Assembly: GCA_030272155.1 (NCBI GenBank)
Contig: CP126199.1
Location: 3,150,501 to 3,214,500, forward strand
DNA from: Tetradesmus obliquus
Lineage: Eukaryota > Chlorophyta > Chlorophyceae > Sphaeropleales > Scenedesmaceae
Reading direction: 5' to 3'
DNA: 64,000 nt
In this document: positions 22,907 through 34,906 of the stretch, one piece after another
Layout: each line of letters begins with the position of its first letter
Position numbering within the stretch: the first letter of the stretch is position 1
Notes under the pieces: generated by a model
Seen by the model: the letters and a program-made list of their open reading frames with translations, nothing else
The model's database searches: none
Told to the model about the DNA's origin: nothing
Position numbers and translations under genes: made by a program

Positions 22907-23248
22907 CGCTGCTGCTGCTTTCACTAAGCAATGAGAGGAGCTGTTCTGGCTGCACTGTGCCCGTGTTTCTGGTTGCTTGCTGGACAGATGCTGCAGTGCT
23001 ACCTGCGTATTGTTGTGTAGATGGAGTTGCAGTTTTGCATGGTGTCACAGGTTGGGGGTGATGACACTTCTGCAGACATCTGTTCAAGATCAAGGCACCC
23101 ATCACACCAGCTGCTTGCACAGGGTGCCAGTGCCTGGTGCACGGCTTGCAGACTGCACAGAAGAGCTCCCAGAACATTCAACATGTTTACCTGTGGTACA
23201 GTAACTAGTCAGCACCAGCACCAGCGCCAGCACCACTGCCAAGTTCAT
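20850..23248 (-). CDS. Secreted Cys-rich protein of unknown function (CRP-A), 6 exons, 365 aa
   Basis: Exons: 23248-23191, 23152-22651, 22403-22274, 21870-21756, 21463-21285, 21020-20850; all phases agree. Exon 1 is a signal peptide (MNLAVVLALVLVLTSYC). Exon 2 holds a Cys-rich start (VCKPCTRHW), a long Ser run and a Gln run, then PQCIWNEVREVC. Exon 3 carries YDRNLVCNGHPDAGRC; exon 5 carries GICNQLPGCQF and GSCAGACYVRQ; exon 6 carries CTRKPYCVWEQ and ends KIKVR. I do not recognise a known domain. CRP-B at 38725-42210 shares four of these blocks and two intron positions, so the two are paralogues. Reading through the exon 5 donor gives another Cys-rich run (CGWCLDA) before a stop, a possible alternative end. 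Confidence 0.8.
22780..22935. repeat. CAG/CTG-type trinucleotide tract coding poly-Ser and poly-Gln in CRP-A
   Basis: Dense CTG units on the plus strand; on the coding (minus) strand these are AGC (Ser) and CAG (Gln) codons within exon 2. Confidence 0.9.
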
Positions 23249-23649
23249 TGCTCCCTGCTTACGAATTATCACTGCACAGTCACATGCCTCTGTCGGTGCT
23301 GCATGGCCGATCCCAGCTACAGAACGCGGAGTTCAAAAAAAATTAAAACGTTGAGACAGACGATACGTGCGTAACGTGGTACTGCAGCTGCAGGCTGTGA
23401 AGCGGTGACATAAAGAGAGAAAGTCTTCGCCACCGAGACAGCTGCCTCGAACACGCGTGCCGCTTAAAATCACCTATACTGTTAAACATCGCCAACAGGG
23501 TGGTGATACCTGCCAGCATAATGGGCGCAGGTTAGGGTGCATAGAACCCTTGCCAGTGCTGCTTCAATATGACCCCGGCACTCCGGCAGCCCTGCACCTT
23601 CCAGCTCACTCTCGCACCCTCCTTCGCACATTCAGCACCCACAGCTAAA
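23249..23649. promoter_or_regulatory. Divergent promoter region between CRP-A and ACP
   Basis: About 400 bp separates the two start codons, which face away from each other. I see no clear TATA box or repeated element; assignment as promoter is from position only. Confidence 0.5.
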
Positions 23650-25195
23650 ATGGCCTTCGCAATGCAGACCAAGTCCACCGCTGTGGCCAGCCGCACCGCC
23701 CGTGTGCAGGTGTGGAGACTTTTGCTGCAAGCCAGGGGCCAATATTAGCTCAGCAGCTCCCAGATAAATCCGTTGTTAACTTTGCTATAAATGGGTGCAT
23801 TGATCGGGGCCTAATTGGGCTTGCTGCCATGGCGTGCCAGGACAATCGCAACTCGTAACGCTCTTGCTGCTTGCTGCCTCGCTGCATGCATACAGGCACC
23901 CCGCCTCGTCCCTGTGGCCGCCCCTCTGCGTGCACGCAGCCTGGTGACCTTCGCTTCAGTGGTAAGGCCAGATCTGCCGGGGCAGGTTCTGACATCGACG
24001 CTGACAGCCAAGCTCACGCGTCTCTTTCGCTGCGCAGGACAAGGCGCAGGTGCTGGCTGATGTGCGTGCCATCATCTCCGAGCAGCTGGGCACTGAGGTC
24101 GAGAAGGTAACGCTTGGGCGCTGCAGCAGCCCCTGCTGACTGTTGACCTGTTGGGAACCCTGAGCTGACTGTATCCTCTCTCGTCCATTGCCTGCAGGTT
24201 GCCCCCGAGGCCAAGTTCGTTGACCTGGGCGCTGACTCCCTGGACACTGTGAGTAATCTGAGCTGCAATGGCGGCAGCACTGCAGTACTGGTGCACGAGC
24301 TCAGCCGACTGTCTAGCGCGGCTGCAGCACCAAACCAGCGATAACGTGAACATGGGGGCTCAATTTGCCTGCTGCAGCAACAATATGCATAAACGCGGTT
24401 GTTGGACCACGTACGGTCATTGCATGGATATGTTTTAGTGCGTCTCAGCGGGACTGCGCTGCCAGCCAGTGCTGCGCTACTTGCAGGAAGCGCCAGCATC
24501 CCCCCCCACACTGCACATACTGCAGAGCCATCAACTGATGTGTATCCTGGTTGCTGCTGGCTGCTGCTGTGCAGGTGGAGATCATGATGGCTCTGGAGGA
24601 GAAGTTCGAGATCACCCTGGACGAGGAGGGTGAGTGATGCTGCATATTTTTTGTGCTGCAGCCCCAGCAGTGAGCTACAGCGCCCCACAACTGATTGCAG
24701 CCGTCTGCAGCGCTGCTCTGCAGCTGCAATCACCAGTGTTGTGTGTGACTATCATGTACACTGGCCGACAGGCGTGCCTCATAGTATGGTGGTTTCTTTC
24801 TGTGTTTGCTTGCTTCTGCGCAAGCTTACTGCACTGGCCTGAAAGCATGATAGGTCTGCCTCAAGTCGGCAGATTACTTGGCTGTAGCATTGTCAGTGGC
24901 CAGCTCTAGTGAGTGCGTTTCTAAGAAGCGCATCTCTTAGGAGCTAGTTCTGGATAATCTGCTCAAGCTTGTGCGTCCCTTCATCGGGTTTGGCAGCAGT
25001 CTGGCTGTTCCTGCCAGGCGGATGGCGTGCTGATCCTGCTTCATTACTGCGACCCAAACGTTCTGACTGCATGTGTCTCTGCTGCTGCGCCTGCCGTCCC
25101 TGCTTCACTGTTTCCTTCTCTGTGCAGGTGCCGAGAAGATCAGCACTGTGCAGGAGGCCGCTGACCTCATTGCCCAGCAGGTGGCAACCAAGTAA
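23650..25195 (+). CDS. ACP: Plastid acyl carrier protein precursor, 6 exons, 123 aa
   Basis: Exons: 23650-23709, 23896-23961, 24038-24106, 24198-24248, 24575-24629, 25128-25195; all phases agree. The carrier domain is complete: DKAQVLADVRAIISEQLG, then FVDLGADSLDTVEIMMALEE with the DSL serine that receives 4'-phosphopantetheine, and a C-terminal helix EAADLIAQQVATK. The first about 42 residues are rich in Ala, Arg, Ser and Thr and lack acidic residues, as expected of a chloroplast transit peptide. The protein carries acyl chains in type II fatty acid synthesis in the plastid stroma. Its introns show no junction copies, in contrast to the neighbouring genes. A TGTAA at about 25804 could be the algal polyadenylation signal. 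Confidence 0.95.
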
Positions 25196-26709
25196 GCAGC
25201 TTGCTTGCGCCGTTGCTGAAGCCCCTTGGAGGCTGAGCGCACAGCTGCTGCCGCTGCGTGGCCTAGCCCTACCCGCAGGTCGTGCGCAGCTGTGCTGCCA
25301 GCGCACAAAGCCAAGGATTAGCCGGGTCCCAACTTGACAGAGGTGCCAGCCTCTGGCCGGAGTTGAGACTTGTGAAGGGTGCAGCAGTGACCTGCACGTG
25401 CTGTGGCACATGCCAGTGCATTTGTGGTGCTGCTGAGCTGTGCTGGGACTGCTGTGTATGCGTGCATGCGCTGCTGTGTCTTGCAGGCTGTGCGGTGCTC
25501 CACAGGGCGCGCACAGCTGCAGCGCTTGCGCATGCCGCATCGCAGCAGACAGTTTTGGCCATGCAACAGCTGTGTGCGACTGGGACTGTTGGGTCGTATT
25601 GACGGCTGCGTGCAGCTGTTATGACTGGGAATTGATCATTCTGTGGGGATGTGCACATAGCGCATGTGTTGCCCCTCCGTTGGCGGTCGCACACGCTGCG
25701 GGTCACAGTGTCAGTTGAATTGACAAGCATGTACAGCAGAGCTGCTCTGTGAAGAGGGAAACGGGAGTGCCATGCACAGAGAGGGATGTGTACCTAGCTA
25801 CTGTGTAACTCATCAATATAGTAACCATTGGTATGCACTCTCAAGTCGTATGGTGTAGGTGGTAGTGAGCAGTTGCACAGCGTCCATGGCCCGTACTGGG
25901 TGCAGGCAGTACTGCAGGCGTATGAGCAAGTTGTCGAGCGAAGGGTGAATGCAGGTATCTTGATGCATACAGCAGAAAAGACTGATTACATTGTGCAGCC
26001 TGTAGTGGTGAATTGCTCGTCTGCAGAGCCTGCGCATTCAGGCTGCAATCAAGCCATGATCAGTCAGCCTGGCACCCCATCAACTTGCTGAGCTGCTGCA
26101 GCCATCGTCTACAACATGCAGCAGGGCAACAAACGAAGTACTAGAAAAACCTTCATTTGTACGAGGCAGAAGCCTTGGCAGACATGAAGTTGTACGGCTG
26201 CACTGCTGCATAAGTTGGGCTGTACACCACCGTGGACGCCCAGCATGCTGCCGTGGCGTGTAACATCTCGGTTGAAGCGATCTGCATCTTTACAAAAACC
26301 TGATGATCGACAGGAAGCACCATAAAGCAAGTACAGTCTTTGCGTGGATGTCATTTTGCACCTTCTCGCAACTCCTCAGTCCCATGTAGTCCTTTTGAAT
26401 GCGGTGTCCAAAGTGGTGCATCCTCGCAAACTTGACTGTCTTGGTTGTTTTACTGAAAGCGACGTTTTGGTGATTTGTGGGTCCTCGCTGCAAACCTTTG
26501 GCGCTCCACGAGTTGTCTTCGCATCAGCCAGCCAAAGCCTTCTGCGGCAATCTCCAGCCACCCTCTTTGGGGTGGCTGATTGCTTGTCAGCATGGACCCG
26601 GGACTGATGTTGACGCTGGCGCCAGAGCTGAGACCCTTTAGGCCTCAAGTGGAGGTGTGAGGGGCTGGGCTTCGTCTATATGTTTATTTTGTTGTCTAAT
26701 GTGCCTGAT
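25196..26709. other. ACP 3' UTR and upstream region of the CBP60-like gene
   Basis: About 1.5 kb without a supported gene. Frames here are short and lack family resemblance. Confidence 0.5.
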
Positions 26710-29700
26710 ATGACGGATGTGCAGCCGTTGGATGCCGTAAGCAGTCGACAAGCCATAACCCACATCGCAGCAGGTGTGAGCTGCTGCTTCCCTGTGCCTC
26801 ACCCCTGTGCTGCCTTCCTGCCTGCAGGCCTATGCTAATGCAAAGATCCAACGGTTTGCATATATGTTCGCAAATAGGCTCAACCTCAACATCACCAAGG
26901 AGCAGATTGACTATGTGACAGCTGAGACCATGCACAACATGGCAGCCATGCAGGAGCCCATCCAAATGATGCCCCAGCAGAACCTGCGCTTGGTTCTGAG
27001 GCACGATTGCCTGTGAGTGCTGACGAAGTGCAATAGCGCTGCAGCAGAAAATGCATCGCACTGCGCAACCTGTACTGTAATGGTGGTGGTTGCTGCAACC
27101 AACAGTGCTTGCAGTGTTGCGCCGTCGTCTGCTGGCACCATCATTTACTTGCGCCTGCGTTGCATCTTGCATCACATTTCATACCTTGACAGCAACAAGT
27201 CTAGCAGCTCGTCTTTGGCGATATCCAGCAAAACATCAAACAGCAAGCTTGCAGGAACCACAGCAGGTGCACGCTGTGGACACCTACCGCATGTCTAAAT
27301 GCACTCTGTTGCTGCTGTCCTGCAGGAGCTCTGGCTGCGGCGACAACGGGTGCAGCCTCTGCCAGTACAACCCCAGCCGCATTTGCAAGCGCAACCTGAA
27401 GCAGAAGTACCTCATTGATGACCACCTGCGCGCTAAGTGCGGCGCAGGGCTGCGCGTGGAGGTGGTGGATGAGAATGGGCAGTGCGTGTCAGAGCCTGTG
27501 CCCGACATGGAGCTGGAGGTGCGGCATTGCTGCGCATTGTTATTGTAGGGCAGGATGATGTGTGTTGTGCATGTAGTCTGGCAACTGCATTGTTGTGCAT
27601 TGTTGTGCATGATACACAGCTTGGTATGCTTCCATTTGACCTTCAGGACAGGGGCGGTTTCAGCATTGGTGGCGCCTGCACCAACTTGGTCGTTGATATG
27701 TTCACCTTCCACAAGCAGAGACAATGCTCAGCGAGTGTCACGCAGCGTAGGCAGCCAGCAGGGCATACCAGCCAGTTGTAACGCAGATTTGGCATGGGTG
27801 GTCTTCAGTGAACCAGTGCAGTGCTCTGCCTTCAGTGCTCATTGTCACCCTCCGCATGCTTCGTGCTGCTGCCATGCCGCTGCTGCTGCCAGGTGCACAT
27901 GCTCAACGGTGAGAAGTACAAGGAGGTGTGCCCAGACAACACGCTGCTGAACAACGCCCAGCTGCGCGGCTGCATCATCCAGCCCAACCACAAGAAGCCG
28001 CTGCTGAAGCGAGAGAGCGCCATGGGCGTGGCAGAGGATACGCGCATCTTCCTGACTGTGGAGGTGCGTGTGCAGTGCAGCTGTATTCAGCCACTGCTGG
28101 CAGTCCGTGGTGGTTTGCTTGCAGCAGCTGCTATGCGTTGTGTGCTGAGCATGGGCAGGTTGCTGTCATGCAACCTACACCCAATTTCAGTGTGGCAACT
28201 GTTGATAGCGCGCACACATCGCCAAGCTGCAACCACAAACTTGCACTGATAGTGATGATCCTTCCTGTGCTGATACTTCTCTTTGCCGCCTCCGCCCTGC
28301 ACTGTTATGACCCGCAGCACGGCCAGGCGCCGCTGTCTGACCTGCAGTGCACCACCAGCAGCGAGGCGCTGCTGTGCGGCAAGGCGCCCACCTTCCGGCT
28401 GCTGGTGTGGGCCATCGACCGCGCCAGCGGCACGCCCGTGCCCAACGTCACCTACGTGGTCAGCGAGAGCTTTGTGGTGGCCACGAAGCGCGTGAAGCAC
28501 GCAATTAAGAGCGACATCCCCAGCATCGGCGACCACATCAGCAAGCTGGTGCACATCGGCAAGGCCACGGTGGACAAGCTGCAGGACATCCGGCAGGCGG
28601 CGGTGGAGGAGAACCTGGACCTGGAGCTGCCTGAGGAGCTCAACCGCGTGGACAAGGTGCGTATGGGAGTGTGGGAGTCTGGGGTGGGGTGCGCAGTGTG
28701 TTGCGGGGCTGGCAGCTAGCAGCTGGCGGCTTGGGAGGGAGTTTGCCTGCAGATGTGGTTGAGGGCTTGCAGAAGCTGAAAATGATGCGTTATTGTTTCT
28801 GTGCAATTGGGCAGAGATGTTCATGGTTGTAGTGGCTTAGGTGTGAAGCGCAGTGCAGCATGTTTTTGAGTCAAGCTTCATTGCGCCTGCCGCAGTACCT
28901 CTATCATCTGCCTGTCTGACACCATGCCTCTGCTGCCTCCCCTTTTGTTTCTTTCTTTCACCCAGGTGGGCCAGTTCCGGCAGCTGGTGGAGATGACGGA
29001 GAAGTCCAGCGACCTCAAGCACAAGCTGCGCCACCTGCTCAAGCTGTCTCCGGAGAAGTGGGAAGAGGTCTCGCAGCACGCGCTGTCAGCAGTGGTGCCA
29101 GACTTCCGGCCGCGCGTGTGGTGGTACCCCGGCATCAACGGCGCGCTGCTGTTTGCGTGCAAGAACGGCGCGGTGCTGCCGGAGCACCCCGTGGCGTATG
29201 TTACCAAGGACGGCGGCAGCGGCGTGGAGGGCGTGACGCCCATCCAGCAGGTAGACGCGTTCCTGTTCAACCTGCTGCCGAAGCTGAAGCAGCAGGCCAT
29301 GCAGGACTGGTTTGCGCCGGGCCACACGGGCTGGGCAGTGTACTGGCGCGACCCGAATGACCCGCTGGCGCAGCAGATGCAGCCGGGGCCCAACGGGCCT
29401 GGCTACATGCAGCAGCTGCCGCTGGGCATCAGCGCGGCAGCAGCGCTGGGCAGTGCGGGCGCAGAGCAGATGGCAGCAGCGGTGGGCGGCATGGCGCCGT
29501 CTGCTGCACAGATGGGATGTGGCGGGGCTGGCATGATGCCGCAAGGGATGCAAGGCAGCATGATGCAGCAGCAGGCGCAGCAGATGCAGGGCATGGTGGC
29601 TAATGGCGGCAATCAGCAGCTGGCAGCGCAGATGCAGCAGCAGCAGCCACTGCAGTACCAGCAGCAGCCGCAGCAGCAGCAGTATGCACAAGTGCCGCCG

Positions 29701-30825
29701 CAAGCGATGCAGCAGCAGCAACAGCTGCAGTCGCAGCAGCAGGCGCAGATGCAGGCCCAACAGCAGCAGGCTCAGATGCAGCAGCAGCAACAAGCACAGT
29801 TGCAGGCCCAGCAGCAGGCACAGGCGATGCAGCAGCAGCAGATGCACCAGCAGGGCCAGAGCATGCTGTCAGCCCCCAAGCACCCAGCATCTGCGCCTGC
29901 AACAGCCACAGCGGCTGTTGCCGCTGCTGCAGCTGCCAGCAATGCATTTGCGCCTCCTGTGCCTCCTGTGTCTGTGCCACTGCCTGGCCAGCAGCGCCAC
30001 AGCGTGCCAGGCTATGGCACGGCACGCAGCCCCTTTGCAACGCAGAACCTGCAGCATACGCTGTCTGCAGCCTTCCCCACCTGGCAGGGTGGCCTGAGCC
30101 CAGGCAGTACACCAGGAGTCAGCGGTGGAGGCGCTCCACCTGGTGTGAGCGGCGGGGGCGCGCCGCCAGGTGCTGTGCAGCAGCAGCCACAGCAGCAGCA
30201 GGTTCAGCAGCAGCAGGCGCAAGCCCCAGCCAGCAATGGCAACACCCCTGCGCAGCAGCAGCAGATACAGCAGCAGCAACAGATGCAGCAGCAGCAGGCC
30301 CAGCAGCAGCAGCAGTATGCAATGCAGCCGCAACAACAGCAGCAGCAGCAGTATGCAATGCAGCCGCCGCAACAGCAGCAGCAGCAGCAGTACGCAATGC
30401 AGCCGCCGCAACAGCAGCAGCAGCAGGCGGGTGGCCAGGGTGCAGCTGCAGCTGGTGCTGTTGCTGGCTCAGGGCCTGAGCAGTCCAAGCTTGCGCAGGC
30501 GCTGCCGAGCCTGGAGATGCTCAACACAGACGACCTGCCGCCCATCGACCGCAACAACAGCCTGTGGCCGCTGGACAGCTTCCAGCAGCAGATGCAGATG
30601 CTTGCTGAGCTGCCGAGCGTGGGTGTGGGCTCGATGCTTGCAGAGGCAGGCGTGGGCGGCGGTGCGCAAGGCCGCATGGGTGGCCCTGGCCAGCCTGGCC
30701 AGCAGATGGGTGGTGCCAATGGCTTGGATGACCAGCCTGACAGGGCGCTCAGCCTGAAGTTCAGCATGAGTTTGGATCTGGAGGAGGTCCCCAAGGAGCT
30801 GCGCAGCGGCGGCAGCGGGAACTGA
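26710..30825 (+). CDS. CBP60-like (calmodulin-binding protein 60 family) protein with long Gln-rich tail, 6 exons, 937 aa
   Basis: Exons: 26710-26775, 26828-27012, 27326-27518, 27893-28063, 28318-28656, 28966-30825; all phases agree. The N-terminal about 480 residues follow the layout of plant CBP60/SARD1 proteins: KRNLKQKYLIDDHL near RVEVVDENGQCVSEP, ELEVHMLNGE, KKPLLKRE, EDTRIFLTVE, FRLLVWAID, SESFVVATKRVKH, IGDHISKLVHIGK, and a later WEEVSQHA with an aromatic-rich follow-up. In land plants these are immunity-linked DNA-binding transcription factors. The tail of about 450 residues is poly-Gln with Met and Ala, ending in a small conserved-looking segment (DDLPPIDRNNSLWPLDSFQ), suggesting an activation domain. 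Whether it binds calmodulin cannot be seen. Introns are ordinary. Confidence 0.6.
29570..30430 (+). repeat. CAG-rich coding tract (poly-Gln)
   Basis: Sense-strand CAG/CAA codons dominate the tail of the CBP60-like gene. A block of about 45-54 bp encoding QQQQQYAMQP recurs three times near 30310-30420. Confidence 0.9.
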
Positions 30826-32710
30826 TGTGCAGGAGCATGGCGGTGAGGAGGGGGCTCTTGTTGGGTGTGGGGTTTCTGCGCCGGGCGCAGTCCTGTTGCA
30901 GCGAAATGTGCTGCGGCAAGTTTGTGTGCTGGGCGGCATCTGGCAGCGTGGGCGGCTGAAGTGAAGGGGGTGTTGGAGCAGCGTGAGCTGCAAATAAGGT
31001 GCTGGGCTCGGGGCGGCAACTCAATCCTTGTGTTATAGCTTTGGTGGGGTGTGTTTGGGCAGTGTCATGCGTGGGTGTCTGGGGGAGTCAAGGGGAGTTT
31101 ACATGGTCACAAGACAGCTGGGTTGTTTTGCAACGCCAAGCTGTGTGGCGCATGTGCTATTGTGCCCGCTATCAATCAGGGTGGTTGGCATGTGCGGCTA
31201 GCATCATACTGATCATACCTACGGCATTGCATGTGAACTCTATCTATTGTGAGCACATTTTGTAGTCACCTTGACTGCAGTTGACTTTTACTTGCGCCGA
31301 GCTGCGGTGCTGCAAGGCACCTTACGTGGCCAAATGCATGCGGGTGGCTTGTGCAGCTGGGCGTGTGGACCCTGAGCATACAGAGCAGCTGCCAACTCGT
31401 GGCACGCAGCCCATGCTACAGGGTACCAATGACTAACACCGTGCCAGCATCTGAGGGGATGTTGTCAGGCTTGACTTGTGCTTGTGCATGCAGCGCAGCT
31501 GCCCCATGGCGGCTGCAGCAGGCCAGTGATTGCAGTGCTACTACTTGACAGCGTGTTCAAGCAGCAATGGCTGCGAAAGCGCTGCAACAGGAACAATAGG
31601 TTCCAGTATCAGTTTTTGAGCAAGCAGCTGTGATGCTGTTGATTAGGTGTTGGTATCAGCTGGTAACGTATGTGTTGGTGGCAGCAGTGACATATTTGGA
31701 GGCTACCTTGTTGAAGGGTACCTTGCCACATGTCTTTCTGTTGTGAGAAACCAGCCTGACCATGATGTTGCTGCAGTTGTCGCACTGCAACGGTTGCTGC
31801 CTGTTTCGTCAATGCTATTGGAGTGTAATTTGCATTCAATGCAATTGCAGCCTAGGGTGTGGCTGTACTTGGTCTTGATCAACAAAGTCATCAGGAAGAC
31901 ACAGGGCTGTTTGAAGTGCCAGTGGCTCAGGCAGCACAGGCTGGGTTGTGTGTCAGCAGGCGGAGCTCAGACCAAGCTTGCTGGCACCTACGTTGTTCTG
32001 TTGCTAACGATAAATAACAGAACCAATGCAATTTACTCATGCCATGTACAGATCCGTCTATCCGTTCTTCAGGCAGCGGCACGCCCAGAGAAGTATGTGC
32101 TGAAACTGGCTGTGCTGGGTTACGGCTGCTGAGACTACTTATGCCCGATTGGCATGGAAAAAACGCTTCTTGTTATTCTAAACGTTTTACCATTGAGTAG
32201 CCGACCAGCTGTCCTGCGCACGGTACTTCTTCCGGCAAGTTCCGCGAGCAAGACTTCTGCAGCATTTCTTGCCTTTACCGCAGTATTAGATATTCAAAAT
32301 GTATCAATGAAACATTTCCAGGAGGCATCGGGGCTTTGTTCGTGCAGCTGCACTTGCACGGAACCACCTGGGAAGAGCCTGGGAAGTGGAAGTGTTAGGT
32401 GCGTATTCTTTCATTTGCGGCATATAAGGGACATCTGCTCCCTGTCAGCGAAACAAGTATACATTTGCAGTCTTTCAATCATACCGGACTATTTCAACAC
32501 TCGTTCATCAACGTGCAAGCGATCCACCACAGCGCGCCACAGTTCAATCAGCGCACTTCGACACGAAAGGAAAGCGTTTCAAGCGCATAGGTGTTTTGCT
32601 TACATAAAAAAGCGTTGAGGAGGGTTCAACCTGGTTCAGTAGACTGGCAACTATCAGCAGCACCAGCAGCAGGACAGCAGCAACCAAACATCACCCAGGC
32701 AACATTCTGC
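30826..32710. other. Intergenic, CBP60-like 3' side to TZF 5' side
   Basis: About 1.9 kb; I see no gene with motif or splice support. Confidence 0.5.
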
Positions 32711-34434
32711 ATGATGGGCCAAAGAGGGAGATCGGATGAGGAGATTGTGCTTTTCTTCAAAGTGTTTCCATGCAACAAGGTGAGCGACGCGCAAGTTGTG
32801 GTCAGTGGGATGTATTGCCTGGCACTGTTTGTGTGGCATTGGTCACCTTGGTCACTTACGTCGGTCGCTCACTCACGCATTCTGCATGATATGGTTGCAG
32901 GAGTACAATCACGACTTTGCAGCATGTTTTAACACGCACCCCGGCGACAAGGCGAGGAGGAGGTGCCTGCTGCAGCACAGCTACAGCGCAAAGATGTGCC
33001 CTGAGATGAAGAACGTGAGTTGATACTATCACAGTAGTTGAAGCAGCAAGCAACCTTCCTATGTCGCAGCACGGTGTTGGTTGACGGACCGTATTCCGGA
33101 GCCCGCGATGAACACAGTGCCTACTTTGCCAGATGAATGAGGTGCTGGTTTACGCTTCTACGCTTTCTTAGCCCGTTTAGTCCTCTGCGACCGACTTTGA
33201 CTGACTCCTGGTTGCTTCTGCTTCCCTGCCTGTCGTCCTCTGCTGCTCTGCTTCCCTCTGCAGAGTGGCAACTGCCCCAGAGGCGATGCCTGCCACATGA
33301 CGCACAGCCTGTACGAGTACTGGCTGCACCCTCAGCGCTACCGCACCAAGATGTGCAAAGATGCCAGGGGCTGCAACAGGCCGTTCTGGTGAGCACTCAG
33401 CTGAGCAAGGCAGAAACAAGAACGTGGTGGACATTTGGCAGTGCAGCGTTGCTCCTGCAGTGCAAGTTTCCGGAACACACCATATCTTCCAGTCGCTGTG
33501 CTTCCTGCAGTGCAGTGCAGGCAGAACATAGGCAAGGCTGTGTCTGCGGCAGACCTATAGGTGTTAGCTAACACAGCACATGTTACGACACAACACAACT
33601 GCATGCCAGCTTGGCCAGCTCACAACACTATTCCAAAAACAACACCCTTGGCTGAATTCCCTCGCCCTGTGCCACTGCACTGCTCTGCGGCACCCTTCTA
33701 CCTCTGCACAGCTTCTTCGCCCACCACGAGTCTGAGATCCGCCCGCCATCAGCAGCACCCCAGCCCCTGCCATCCTTCTCAGCCATCCTTGCCAAGACAG
33801 GCGGCGAAGCCAGCAGCACCATGGCAGCAGCCGTGGCAGCAGCAGCGGACGCAGCTGGGTGCAGCCAAGGACTGCTGTGCCAGCCGCACCTGCCGCAAAT
33901 GAATGTGCCGGCGCCGCCCACACCCATGAAGCATGCAGACCCAGCAGCACAGCAGGTGCTGCTGAGGCAGCTCTCCCCGCCGCAGCAGCAGCTGCAGCAG
34001 CAGGTGCTTGGCCTGAGCTTCGACAATGGCAGCAGCAGCAGCAGCCTGTTCCGCGGCTGTAGCGATGTGATCGACGCAGCAGCGCTGCTCATGCCTATGC
34101 AGCTGAGAGATGCCAGCAACCGCTGCAGCTTTGAGTACAGCATCAGCGAGCCAGGAGACAGCAACAGCAACAGCAACAGCAGCAATGTGCTGCCAGTGCT
34201 TGAGCTGCCTCCTAGCTTGGCCTGCCCTTACCCAGCAAACAACAGCATGGCTTGCGGCAGCAACAACAGCCCAGGGTCTTTTACAGTGGCATACATGGCT
34301 GACTCAGTCTCCCCGGTGCCTCCTCTGTTCATGCAGGGCGGCATCGGCGGCTGCATGCCTGCACAGCAGCAGCAGCAGCAGCAGCAACAGCAGTTCCTGC
34401 CCGCAGCTGGTGCCAGCAGCGGCGTGTATCAGCC

Positions 34435-34472
<38 letters not shown>

Positions 34473-34906
34473 TGGCAAACATGGACCCTATTGCGCTGTC
34501 AGCCATGCTGCAGCGCATGAGTGTCACATCGCCAGACATGCAGCTGCAGCAGCTGCAGGTGCCTGTCAGCCAACCAACTCAGCCTGCACTCAGCTCTCCA
34601 GCACAATTGCTGCAGCAGCAGCAGGTCTTGATGATGCCTCAGCAGCAGCAGCAGCAGCTTCTGCAGCTGGTGTCTGCGCCGCCCGCAGCACTGGCAGCAC
34701 CTTCTGTCCTGATGCCAGCCGCAGCCAGTGGTGTGCGGCCCCAGCTGCTACTGCCTGGTGCTGCTGGTGTTGGTGGTGGTTTGATGCATGTGGCCAGCCC
34801 ATCTGGCCTGCAGCAGCAGCAGCCGCTGCAGCTGCCAGCGACTGGAGGCTTTGATGTGTCCGCCTTTTGTGAACAGCACTACACTCTGCAGCAGCTGCAG
34901 TGGTGA
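32711..34906 (+). CDS. Plant-type RR-TZF CCCH tandem zinc-finger protein, 4 exons, 500 aa
   Basis: Exons: 32711-32779, 32901-33014, 33264-33388, 33712-34906; phases agree. The N-terminal RR region (VFPCNK, FNTHPGDKARRR) precedes two CCCH fingers: C-x8-C-x5-C-x3-H (CPEMKNSGNCPRGDACHMTH) and C-x5-C-x4-C-x3-H (CKDARGCNRPFCFFAH), with YWLHPQRYRT between them as in plant TZF proteins. The third Cys of finger 2 is a codon split by intron 3 (TG|C), so it is absent if the intron is ignored. Family members bind RNA and control mRNA decay and stress responses. The last about 400 residues are low complexity with repeated poly-Gln. ATG at 32711 is the first plausible start; 32714 is a second ATG in frame. 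Confidence 0.9.

Noticed and set aside
27646-27780. Possible exon (GGFSIGGACTNLVVDMFTFH) in the CBP60-like gene
   Set aside because: Exon 3 to exon 4 (27518 to 27893) is in phase and matches the family; this piece interrupts it.
29086-29847. Long minus-strand Leu/His-rich frame
   Set aside because: Antisense shadow of the poly-Gln tail of the CBP60-like gene.
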